Part shown: positions 18,721 through 25,815 of the stretch, in pieces
How positions within the stretch are numbered: the first letter of the stretch is position 1
Layout of the letters: every line of letters starts with the position of its first letter
IMG/VR virus record: IMGVR_UViG_3300022746_000020
Span: 1 to 64,000 of that record
Source: a virus
Length of the DNA stretch: 64,000 bases
Reading direction: 5' to 3' (one strand)
Position numbers and translations under genes: made by a program
Notes under the pieces: generated by a model
Told to the model about the DNA's origin: nothing
Seen by the model: only the letters and a program-made list of their open reading frames with translations
Database searches by the model: none

Positions 18721-19164
18721 ATGAAAACAATACAAGCAATTGAAAATCCAATTTGGCAGGACGTCTCGACAAAAGATCGCATCATGGCTCGCTTCGTGTA
18801 TGATGATGGGAGCTCCAATGTCGTATCGTTTCCTGTAGACGAATCCAACGAAGACTACCAAGTGTTCCTACAACACAGCTCGCACGAAGATACGGAAACT
18901 AATACAGAGAACGTCCGTGCCGAACAGGCAGTCGCACGTGAGAAGAATGTCGCTCAAAGTTCAGATAGAGCAGAGCAAAAGCGTGCTAATGTTCTCTTTA
19001 ACGCCAAGATCGAAGCATTCGAGCACCCACTTGTACAAGCAGCGTCCAAGGCATGGAAGGCAAAAATTCGCAAAGCAACTACGACCGTTGAAGTTGTTGC
19101 TATTGTTGCAGCATTGATAATGATGAGTGGTGAGCCTGCAGATGAAGAGCCAGCAGCCGAGTAA
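18721..19164 (+). CDS. Unknown protein, charged with hydrophobic C-terminal segment
   Basis: 147 residues with no family I recognise. The N-terminal 45 residues form a likely beta domain (IENPIWQDVS, MARFVYDDGSSNVVSFPVD), followed by a long charged helix (about 55-95, rich in E, A, Q, R), a basic helix (about 105-118), and a hydrophobic stretch VEVVAIVAALIMM (about 122-134) before an acidic tail. The start is 3 bases after the previous stop; SD GGAG at about 18707 lies 10 bases upstream. It is the last gene before the enzyme island, and its 3' end overlaps the glycosyltransferase gene. Confidence 0.6.
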   Translation: MKTIQAIENPIWQDVSTKDRIMARFVYDDGSSNVVSFPVDESNEDYQVFLQHSSHEDTETNTENVRAEQAVAREKNVAQSSDRAEQKRANVLFNAKIEAFEHPLVQAASKAWKAKIRKATTTVEVVAIVAALIMMSGEPADEEPAAE

Positions 19165-19840
19165 TGGCTTTGTAGTAATAGCGTCTGTACACAAGAAGTA
19201 TGTACTGTCTGCTGTCATTCTAGCAGAGTCCATACGCGAGCATTTCCCTGCAGCTAATATAACTCTATATGCGCCAGCAGAGTTGCTAGATGGTGCAGAT
19301 CTCGATGCGTTTACTGATGTTGTTACAGACGGCGTTCCTAATGACCGTAGAGCTAAGTTGTGGGCCTTGAGTAGGACACCATATACGATTACGGCTTATC
19401 TTGATGCAGACACTGTGGTCGTGTCTCCAGAGATAGCTAACATATTTGACCAACTAAAAGACGATGATCTGATATTCACTAAGATCCGTCCATATAACTC
19501 CAACCGAAAAGGCTTCATTGAAGATCCAGAATACATTCGGCATGGCGGAGTATTCGTATATAACAATAAGCCTTCGACGATAAAGTTTATGGAGCAGTGG
19601 TGGATACTATGGTCGACCACAAGATATCAGGATGTATTTGCAGCGACGTATCCTGAATATCCAGCAAGAATGAAAGAGTGGGATCAGTTCTACCTATTCT
19701 ATCTTATCAAGCATACAGACCATGGACTGAAGCTAGGATTCTTCGAAGAAGATGCTCGATGGAATTTCGTAACTGGGTATCATAAAGAGGAACTGAACGG
19801 CAAACCTCCGATTATTGAGCACTACACTATTAAATTATGA
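19142..19840 (+). CDS. Glycosyltransferase, GT-A fold, GT8-like
   Basis: About 232 residues. The layout is that of a small GT-A enzyme: beta strand GFVVIASVHKKYVLSAVILAESIREH at the start, then AYLDADTVVVSP with a D-A-D metal/nucleotide-sugar motif (D88-D90 counted from this ATG), and RHGGVFVYNN further on, a motif position typical of acceptor-side residues in GT8-like proteins. It probably transfers a sugar from a nucleotide sugar; donor and acceptor are not predictable. The reading frame also opens at GTG codons at 19127 and 19130; the ATG at 19142 is preferred because conserved sequence begins just after it. It overlaps the upstream gene and overlaps the next by 4 bases. Confidence 0.75.
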   Translation: MKSQQPSNGFVVIASVHKKYVLSAVILAESIREHFPAANITLYAPAELLDGADLDAFTDVVTDGVPNDRRAKLWALSRTPYTITAYLDADTVVVSPEIANIFDQLKDDDLIFTKIRPYNSNRKGFIEDPEYIRHGGVFVYNNKPSTIKFMEQWWILWSTTRYQDVFAATYPEYPARMKEWDQFYLFYLIKHTDHGLKLGFFEEDARWNFVTGYHKEELNGKPPIIEHYTIKL

Positions 19841-20505
19841 TATTCGCTAACAAGCTTCCCAAACAATTATCTGATCAGCTGTATGACTTTAGCGATTGGT
19901 TCTTTAGCCAGTCACTACAAGACACAATAACTCCAAAGCCAAAGAACTTAGATACTCAGTATGCTGTTAGCAATGAGTATCTTGAGTTGATGAAGGCAAG
20001 GCCAGACAATGTTGGGTATCCAGAAGAATGTTATGGTGCAGATTTCAAAGATGTTGGTGTGTATGATACAAACATATACCTCAATCGTGTGCAGCAGCTT
20101 GACAAAGCACTGATGAGTTTTACTGGTAGCCGTAGTAATGCTTTGAAGATGTACTACCCTCCTGGTGGATATATCGGATGGCATAACAACGCAAATGCAC
20201 CTGGTTATAATATCTTGTTTACGTATAGCGAAACCGGCGAAGGTGATTTTAGGTACATACATCCTCAAACTGGCGAGCTAGTAATCATGCCCGATAAGAA
20301 GGGATGGAGCTGTAAAGTAGGATACTATGATGTCGTAGAGGGAGCTCCGTTATGGCACGCAGCCCATACTAATTGCAATAGATTAAACTGGGCTTACATT
20401 ATTCATCCCATGCTATGGACAGACATGGCAGATGAATTAGGCATCGATCCGAACGGTATAAGGGAAATATTTGGTAAGGACCCATACAATGGTCAATCTA
20501 ATTGA
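19837..20505 (+). CDS. Putative 2-oxoglutarate/Fe(II) oxygenase-like protein
   Basis: 222 residues. The central part reads MYYPPGGYIGWHNNANAPGY (about 105-124), then a beta stretch with GEGDFRYI, and WHAAHTNCNRLNWAYII (about 173-189), which fits the double-stranded beta-helix order of prolyl-hydroxylase-like oxygenases: first metal His H116, distal His H174 or H177, and Arg R182 for 2OG. The first motif is H-N-N rather than the usual H-x-D, so a metal ligand may be altered, and activity is uncertain. It overlaps the glycosyltransferase gene by 4 bases and the QueC-like gene by 17, forming a plus-strand three-gene unit. Confidence 0.5.
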   Translation: MIFANKLPKQLSDQLYDFSDWFFSQSLQDTITPKPKNLDTQYAVSNEYLELMKARPDNVGYPEECYGADFKDVGVYDTNIYLNRVQQLDKALMSFTGSRSNALKMYYPPGGYIGWHNNANAPGYNILFTYSETGEGDFRYIHPQTGELVIMPDKKGWSCKVGYYDVVEGAPLWHAAHTNCNRLNWAYIIHPMLWTDMADELGIDPNGIREIFGKDPYNGQSN

Positions 20506-21097
20506 CGCTAAAAAGGTCGGAGTATTCTGGTCAAGTGGTTTAGAGTCGACTCTATTGCTACTGTTGTGCATTGACAAATATGGCAAGGACAATGTGTATG
20601 CATTTACACAAAAGACACCGTTTGATGATCCATTCATCGATGGCGTAAAGCACTATCACTACTATGCTCAGCAGATGGCGGATGAAATGGATTTCGATAA
20701 CCACTTTATCATTGAGTCGCCGACAAATTCCGTATACGTTAACAGACTACGAGAAGACACATATCATACTGCAATCAAGCTAGTACCGGACATCGACGTG
20801 CTGTATCTTGGTATCAATGAGGTTGTATATGGGAGACTAGCAGATCCAGAACACAAGAAAGCAGTGTTGGATAAGGTCGCAGAACTAGGATTAGTATCAA
20901 TGCCCTTCTTGAATATGTCTAAGGCGCAAATCGTCGATCTTTATTACCAGTTGGGGTATGAGAAGTGGATTCCACTCACACGTTCGTGCGCCAAGAACAT
21001 ACCAACACATTGTGGTACGTGCACCAACTGTAAGGAACGCAAACTAGCATTTGAAACAGCTGATAAGCTAGACCCCACTACTTACAAAACACTCTGA
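20489..21097 (+). CDS. QueC-like PP-loop ATPase
   Basis: About 202 residues. The N-terminus has a PP-loop variant VFWSSGLESTLLL (S15-S20; the usual form is SGGxDS), and the C-terminus has RSCAKN...HCGTCTNCKERKLAF with four cysteines (C167, C175, C178, C181) spaced like the zinc site of QueC (7-cyano-7-deazaguanine synthase). QueC makes preQ0 for queuosine or deazaguanine DNA. No QueD, QueE or GTP cyclohydrolase is in the window, and the PP-loop has Gly-to-Ser and Asp-to-Glu changes, so a related amide- or nitrile-forming reaction on another carboxylate is possible. The ATG at 20489 is chosen over a TTG at 20471 because an AAGGA lies about 8 bases before it. It converges on and overlaps the next gene by 16 bases. 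Confidence 0.7.
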   Translation: MVNLIDAKKVGVFWSSGLESTLLLLLCIDKYGKDNVYAFTQKTPFDDPFIDGVKHYHYYAQQMADEMDFDNHFIIESPTNSVYVNRLREDTYHTAIKLVPDIDVLYLGINEVVYGRLADPEHKKAVLDKVAELGLVSMPFLNMSKAQIVDLYYQLGYEKWIPLTRSCAKNIPTHCGTCTNCKERKLAFETADKLDPTTYKTL

Positions 21098-21780
21098 ATC
21101 ATTCTAATGCGATCGTTGAATTCACCTACATGAAAGTAGTCGTGACCATAGTTCAGTAAATACAATTCATTATATTCAACGGCATGTTGGTGATCGCTGG
21201 GCATTCTGCCTATTGCATCTCGGGGCTCGAAGTACTTTAATATACCAGTATTCTTTCTAATCGTTTCGTCTACGAAATTTTGCTCGCCGTTAACAGGGGG
21301 ATGCGCCAATCGTCGGTCGAGAATATAATGCTGCATCCAGTATTGCGGACGATCGTAAAACGTATCAGGGACATATTGATGATCGCCCCCGATGAACTTA
21401 TAGAGGCCACCGTTAATGGTAAAGCCTTTTCCTTTATAGCGAGTCCACCAGCGATATGGAGCTATCAACTCGTTTGATTTTACTTCCTGATTGAATATAT
21501 CAGTTACATCACCAACGAACGTCCAGTCTATATCTGATACAAAGACGACATCGCCTTTTGGTGCCATCCTAAACACATCCATCTTATACCACTGACGTCT
21601 CCCATCATCATTTTCGATAGGTATTACTTCGATCGACGCATCATATGATGACCTGTCGTATGAAGTATAGCAGTGTATTTTGAAATCAATATTGACGTGA
21701 TCTTTGAGCTGTCGCTCAAATCTTCTTACATGCTCTGGGGTATAGTTTGGTCCAGTGCAGATTACATACATCGGCGTCAT
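21082..21780 (-). CDS. Glycosyltransferase, GT-A fold
   Basis: 232 residues with PMYVICTGPNYTPEHVRRFER at the start, WYKMDVFR (about 64-71), and GDVVFVSDIDWTFVGDVTDIF, giving a D83-x-D85 motif. INGGLYKF and HPPVNGEQNF follow. The arrangement parallels the glycosyltransferase at 22809-23483 (Y-C-Y-T near residue 38, K-x-x-x-F/I, D-x-D followed by GD), so the two are probably distant paralogues. It is the last gene of a minus-strand operon whose middle genes are APS kinase and sulfotransferase, one base after the sulfotransferase stop. Donor and acceptor are unknown. Confidence 0.75.
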   Translation of the reverse strand: MTPMYVICTGPNYTPEHVRRFERQLKDHVNIDFKIHCYTSYDRSSYDASIEVIPIENDDGRRQWYKMDVFRMAPKGDVVFVSDIDWTFVGDVTDIFNQEVKSNELIAPYRWWTRYKGKGFTINGGLYKFIGGDHQYVPDTFYDRPQYWMQHYILDRRLAHPPVNGEQNFVDETIRKNTGILKYFEPRDAIGRMPSDHQHAVEYNELYLLNYGHDYFHVGEFNDRIRMIQSVL

Positions 21781-21781
21781 A

Positions 21782-22390
21782 TTAAAATGTATATTTAAAT
21801 GTGTCTATGTCTTTTTGGTAGTACGTTGTAACTTTGTTTTTCGTATCGGTTGTATAGTATGTTTTGTAGTCGTCGGTGGATGACTGTCTGACCATACCCA
21901 ATGGAGCATAGCAACCAAACATATCTTGGACAGTTTTAAAATCACTATCCAAGCTTTCAGTCCTCAGTATCGTATCGACAGAATCGTCTATCCAGTCTAC
22001 TTGTGGTGTTGACATTCTAAACCAATAATCTAGATTGACTTGTCGTCCATTCACAGCATACGATTTGTCGTTTAGGTCTCCATCGATGTAGTTGAATATG
22101 AAGTCATCGAATGAAGGAAAATCAGTGTAGCCGTCAACCGTCGATATGCCCGTCTCGAAGCGTTTTTTGTGGTATGTGTAAAAGCTAACTGCTCTTGCCC
22201 AAGGATTACGCACTACTGTAAATGCATGATCAACACGGCCATCACATGACGCTCTAAGCGTGCCAATATTCGGATGGTTCATCTTAAAGTGTTCGGTTAC
22301 TGGTGTATTCTTAATCATCCACTGAGCGACGCTACTTCCGCCAGTCTTTGGAATGTGTACATATAGTATGCCGAGCGATAGTACTGACAT
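21782..22390 (-). CDS. Sulfotransferase (PAPS-dependent, carbohydrate-type)
   Basis: 202 residues. The N-terminal VHIPKTGGSSVAQW (H12-W24) is the 5'-phosphosulfate-binding loop of the sulfotransferase-2 type, and VVRNPWARAVSFY (R61 to Y71) is the 3'-phosphate-binding motif R-N-P-x-x-R-x-x-S. Enzymes with HIPKTGG most often sulfate polysaccharides or other glycans using PAPS. The size is at the small end for the family. It lies in the same operon as an APS kinase (5 bases upstream), which makes its cofactor, and between two glycosyltransferases, so a sugar hydroxyl or amine is the most likely acceptor. Both cofactor motifs are intact. Confidence 0.85.
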   Translation of the reverse strand: MSVLSLGILYVHIPKTGGSSVAQWMIKNTPVTEHFKMNHPNIGTLRASCDGRVDHAFTVVRNPWARAVSFYTYHKKRFETGISTVDGYTDFPSFDDFIFNYIDGDLNDKSYAVNGRQVNLDYWFRMSTPQVDWIDDSVDTILRTESLDSDFKTVQDMFGCYAPLGMVRQSSTDDYKTYYTTDTKNKVTTYYQKDIDTFKYTF

Positions 22391-22395
22391 TGTTC

Positions 22396-22818
22396 TTACT
22401 CCATGATGTGGTTAAAAATATACTGAGCCCAATGCACGGCATTTTTCTCAGTGATATGGAAATCGACTGCCTTCGGCTTAACGAATGCTTTGTTAGTATC
22501 TTCGTGTATGCTCTGGTCAATTGTGTCGACCCATACTGTGTAGTCGGCCTTGAAATTATCTCTTTGGATTGGCAGCGCTGCCACAAAGTCAGCAATCACG
22601 TAATCAGTAATTGCTTGCTCAGCTAGGTTATGCATACGGACCGACTGTCTTATGCGGCCTTCATCGCTGAAATCCCAATCATCATATTGCTTGCGTATGA
22701 TGTCAGCATTCAACCACGTGGTAGTATACCTATGGTCACACAATTGCTCGTTCAATGCCGCGGCTAGTGTAGTTTTTCCAGCTCCAGGAAGACCCATAAT
22801 CAATATTTTTATTGCCAT
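22396..22818 (-). CDS. cysC: APS kinase (adenylyl-sulfate kinase), short form
   Basis: About 140 residues. A Walker A GLPGAGKTT (9-17) is followed by WLNADIIRKQYDDWDFSDEGR (35-55), matching the D-x-x-R and FS-x-x-D/E-R motifs that bind APS in CysC-type kinases, and by DYTVWVDTI and EDTNKAF near the C-terminus. It would phosphorylate adenylyl sulfate to PAPS in the cytoplasm. The family is usually about 180-200 aa; the lid region looks shortened. The ATG at 22818 is preferred to an in-frame GTG at 22833; it overlaps the upstream glycosyltransferase by 10 bases. Other P-loop kinases of small metabolites are the alternative, but the adjacent sulfotransferase strongly favours PAPS synthesis. APS itself must come from host ATP sulfurylase. 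Confidence 0.8.
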   Translation of the reverse strand: MAIKILIMGLPGAGKTTLAAALNEQLCDHRYTTTWLNADIIRKQYDDWDFSDEGRIRQSVRMHNLAEQAITDYVIADFVAALPIQRDNFKADYTVWVDTIDQSIHEDTNKAFVKPKAVDFHITEKNAVHWAQYIFNHIME

Positions 22819-23483
22819 AGCTTCACCACCCACTCATCCACTACATCGACCTGTTTCGTTTGGCCATGAAATAAACAAACATCATATGTTGGTCGGTACT
22901 TGGCTTGAACTTGGTCACACAAATTTGCACCCTTGCGATATGAGTATACTATTCCCATTGGAAGTGTGTCGACCTTGATGCCCTCATGCCAAAGAAACCT
23001 GTCGACTCCCTTATACACAGCCATGTATTTTTCTGGGTCTTGGATGAAGTATTCGTATATGTATGATGCATCTTTCCATATCATCACACTAGAGTTGTAC
23101 ATCGTATTGCGCTCTTGTATGTCTTTGAGTATCGATGGGTCCTTCCAATAAGCCATGCAGATTGTCAGATTGTCGGATGCCTTTTCAAACAAACGCTCAA
23201 TGTCGCCATGAATAACCACATCCAAGTCAAATAGAATCTTAGTATCGAACTGCTTTAATGTTGGATGATTGAGCAGTGGTATCTTGAACCACCACTTTTC
23301 GTAGTCATATTCTGGTTCAATTGGAAGGATGTGAATCGATTGGTCGATACCAGTTGGATCATCCGTGTAGCAATAAATAGGGGTATGTGGATTGCCCCAT
23401 CGACGAATCATCGATGCTAGTTTATTGACGTAATCGGCCGAATACTTCTGGCCCCACTTCAGGCAGACATAACAATTTTTCAT
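22809..23483 (-). CDS. Glycosyltransferase, GT-A fold (first gene of sulfation operon)
   Basis: 224 residues: NCYVCLKWGQKYSADYVNKL at the start, PIYCYTDDP, EKWWFKIPLL (about 62-71), and TKILFDLDVVIHGDIERLF with D86-x-D88, a typical metal-binding D-x-D followed by the GD seen in the paralogue at 21082. NSSVMIWKD and LWHEGIKVD follow, likely acceptor-side. It heads the minus-strand operon and is divergent from the radical SAM gene, with only 22 bases between the two starts; that gap contains TATAAT on the plus strand. Similar proteins occur in marine phages and in capsule/LPS loci; substrate unknown. Confidence 0.75.
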   Translation of the reverse strand: MKNCYVCLKWGQKYSADYVNKLASMIRRWGNPHTPIYCYTDDPTGIDQSIHILPIEPEYDYEKWWFKIPLLNHPTLKQFDTKILFDLDVVIHGDIERLFEKASDNLTICMAYWKDPSILKDIQERNTMYNSSVMIWKDASYIYEYFIQDPEKYMAVYKGVDRFLWHEGIKVDTLPMGIVYSYRKGANLCDQVQAKYRPTYDVCLFHGQTKQVDVVDEWVVKLWQ

Positions 23484-23505
23484 ATTATAATGTGTTGAGG
23501 AACGT

Positions 23506-24543
23506 ATGTATATTTATCGTGATGGAATTGAATCGATGCACGTCGAGCTTACTAATAAATGTAACGCTCGGTGTCCTCAATGCTCGCGCACCAACAATTC
23601 TACGGTCGAAGACAACCCTGCTGAAATAACTTTGGAGCAGTTCAAGCGATATTTTGATACTACCTTTATTGCAGGGTTGAAGAAAATTAAATTCTGCGGA
23701 AACTTTGGCGATCCTGCTGTGGCTAAGGATTGTATACGCATACATGAATATATCATCGAATGCAATCCAAATATAGGACTTACGTTCGACACCAATGGTG
23801 GAATAAGAACAACGACGTTCTGGAAGCAGTTAGGCAAATTCTACATAGACAGACCGAACAGCTACATCATCTTCCACATCGACGGAATGGAAGATACAAA
23901 CCACATATACAGAGCTGATGTCAATTTCTCTAACGTAATGAAGAATGCAAAGGCTGCAATATCTACTGGCGCGCAGGTAGTGTGGGCATTCATTCCATTC
24001 ATGCATAACGAACATCAGGTCGAGGAGGCAGAGGAGCTGGCCAAGACTATGGGGTTCTATAAATTTGCTGTTAAGATTAGCTCACGGTTCGAACATAAAA
24101 TGAAGCCATTCCCATACAAAGATCAGAAGACGGGAACGATGAAGCAAATATACCCAACAACGTCGCCTGAATTTAATGTCAGCGATTTGCTGGTGAATTT
24201 GGATAAGCCTATTTGTGCTGCTGAAAAGAGAAAAGAGATTTACATAGATGCACGAGGACGTGTACATCCGTGCTGCTGGTATGGATCAGGATATGAGACG
24301 AAACCTGCATTCAAGGCAGCTGTTGATAAGATCCACACGCCAAATCTAGATAGTATTGGCATTAAGGACGCGATCGATACGCCGTTGTTCCATGGTATCA
24401 AGCAGGCATGGGACAGGCCAGAAGATGTAACAAATGCCCCTTGCTATAAATCTTGTAGTGGAAAAATAATGCATTTTTGGATGGTGGATGGCGTAACTAT
24501 TCCACAAAAGAATTATGCTGATTGGATGAAGAGCGATCTATGA
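23506..24543 (+). CDS. Radical SAM protein with SPASM-like C-terminus
   Basis: 345 residues. The N-terminus has CNARCPQC (C19, C23, C26), the [4Fe-4S]-SAM motif, then KFCGNFGDP (glycine-rich SAM-binding strand near 64-72). The C-terminal third has more cysteines (ICAAEKR near 237, HPCCWYGS near 257, CYKSCSGK near 312), consistent with a SPASM or twitch domain binding an auxiliary cluster, as in peptide- or sugar-modifying enzymes. SD GAGGA lies 6 bases before the ATG. Its stop overlaps the start of the next gene (ATGA), so the two are coupled. It is not QueE-like: too long, and lacking that family's layout. The substrate could be a peptide, sugar or lipid. Confidence 0.82.
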   Translation: MYIYRDGIESMHVELTNKCNARCPQCSRTNNSTVEDNPAEITLEQFKRYFDTTFIAGLKKIKFCGNFGDPAVAKDCIRIHEYIIECNPNIGLTFDTNGGIRTTTFWKQLGKFYIDRPNSYIIFHIDGMEDTNHIYRADVNFSNVMKNAKAAISTGAQVVWAFIPFMHNEHQVEEAEELAKTMGFYKFAVKISSRFEHKMKPFPYKDQKTGTMKQIYPTTSPEFNVSDLLVNLDKPICAAEKRKEIYIDARGRVHPCCWYGSGYETKPAFKAAVDKIHTPNLDSIGIKDAIDTPLFHGIKQAWDRPEDVTNAPCYKSCSGKIMHFWMVDGVTIPQKNYADWMKSDL

Positions 24544-25145
24544 TTATCGAAGTAGAGCGTGGCGATTTCACACACGTGTTTGCTGATGAACCCAACGAGA
24601 CGTGGAGTTACATTCAGAGAGCAACAGCACAAGAAGATAAGTCATACTCTGGACTGAAGATAGGTCCAGCTGAAAAATACACAATGTGTAACGTGCTATG
24701 CTATAAGGGTGAGCCGATGCAATTCTTTACTATGAATGGCAGTAGCTTTGGAGAGGGAGTATTGAGATGTTATACAGCACAATACACGCTGAAGAAGTTC
24801 AGGGCATTCAAGTCTGTAAATAATGTTCGCACAGCGTTGCATGAGACTGTAAATTATTACAGCAATGTCTGGCCATTAATATCACCACATCTTCCAACAT
24901 ACAACCTATTCTTCTTTAGTAGATTGTATGGGCAGAGCAGCTTGGAGAAATTCTTTAAGTCGAGTCTAGATCACCCAGAGCTGTGGACGTTTGGCGGAGA
25001 ACACCTCTACCGCATAGGGCGGAACGAACAAAAACCGACAGCATGGAAGTATGTCAATTACATGGGGGACGTTAGTCTCCTCGCTCGTCCTCGTCTAACC
25101 ACCGAGGAATACGTTTCGCGGTTTCAGGATCAAATACCCGGATAA
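24540..25145 (+). CDS. Unknown protein coupled to the radical SAM gene
   Basis: About 201 residues from the ATG that overlaps the radical SAM stop (ATGA); an upstream in-frame TTG at 24522 lies inside the radical SAM gene and is less likely. I recognise no family. Visible features: a mixed alpha/beta N-terminal half with MCNVLCYKGEPMQFFTM and VLRCYTAQYTLKKFR (three Cys), then aromatic-rich helices (YNLFFFSRLYGQSSLEKFF). The length and mixed content would suit an N-acyl- or acetyltransferase-like fold, but that is only an impression. Its last 74 bases run antisense to the 3' end of the desaturase gene. Confidence 0.65.
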   Translation: MIIEVERGDFTHVFADEPNETWSYIQRATAQEDKSYSGLKIGPAEKYTMCNVLCYKGEPMQFFTMNGSSFGEGVLRCYTAQYTLKKFRAFKSVNNVRTALHETVNYYSNVWPLISPHLPTYNLFFFSRLYGQSSLEKFFKSSLDHPELWTFGGEHLYRIGRNEQKPTAWKYVNYMGDVSLLARPRLTTEEYVSRFQDQIPG

Positions 25146-25815
25146 ATGTCAAATAGGGAATATCGACTAACCCAGTCCGTGCCTCATTTGGGTATTTGTG
25201 GTGGGTAGCGTGATATGTCTCGGCGCTAAACAACAATGCATGGGCATGCGATAGATTGATTGGTTTATATCCATCGTGGGCAATATAGTTGATTGTCGCT
25301 TGTAGCAAATACACTACGCCATTGATAATGAACCACGACAGCGGTCCAAACAACCACGACCACAATACGAAATATACAATAACAATTGTAAAGTAGTATT
25401 CTAACTGCAAAGTATACAATCGATCCTTCCAAAGCCGACCAGCATACTTGAGGTCGGTGTTGTAGAAGGATATCAATGCATTCTTGATAAACCCAACTTG
25501 TGGTCCATGTGGATCCTCAGCTGTATCTGAAAATCGATGATGCTTTCTATGAATCGATACCCACGATATTGCTGGTGTAAATGCATGACCTGCTGCAACG
25601 ATCGTTAAAAATATCTGGAGCCACCGCGGACACTTCCACGCACCATGGCTCAAGCATCTATGATAAAAAGCAGCAGCGATTATTCCCACTAGCCATATAC
25701 CATACACCAACCACCCATACACATACAACGACGGCATGAAAATACAAGCGTAGGTTGTGATTCCAGCAGATACTAAGAATAGTGTTTGCTGGATGTATTT
25801 TCCATAATGCATCAT
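25072..25815 (-). CDS. Fatty-acid desaturase, delta-9 acyl-CoA/acyl-lipid type
   Basis: 247 residues, an integral membrane di-iron enzyme by its three histidine boxes: HRCLSH (52-57), HRKHHRFSDTAEDPHGP (89 onward) and YHATHHKYP (201-209), plus the extra NYIAHDG (about 166-172) seen in SCD/DesC-type desaturases. Hydrophobic segments at about 12-28, 32-50, 66-82, 140-158 and 160-172 fit four transmembrane helices and a re-entrant part. It would insert a cis double bond into acyl-CoA or lipid acyl chains, with host electron donors. Length is slightly below the bacterial norm (about 270-320), but no motif is missing. The start overlaps the oxygenase stop by 4 bases. Confidence 0.9.
   Translation of the reverse strand: MMHYGKYIQQTLFLVSAGITTYACIFMPSLYVYGWLVYGIWLVGIIAAAFYHRCLSHGAWKCPRWLQIFLTIVAAGHAFTPAISWVSIHRKHHRFSDTAEDPHGPQVGFIKNALISFYNTDLKYAGRLWKDRLYTLQLEYYFTIVIVYFVLWSWLFGPLSWFIINGVVYLLQATINYIAHDGYKPINLSHAHALLFSAETYHATHHKYPNEARTGLVDIPYLTFIRVFDPETAKRIPRWLDEDERGD

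Noticed and set aside
20489-21097. Full deazaguanine (preQ0) modification pathway
   Set aside because: Only a QueC-like gene is present; the radical SAM protein does not look like QueE, and no QueD, cyclohydrolase or transglycosylase is visible.
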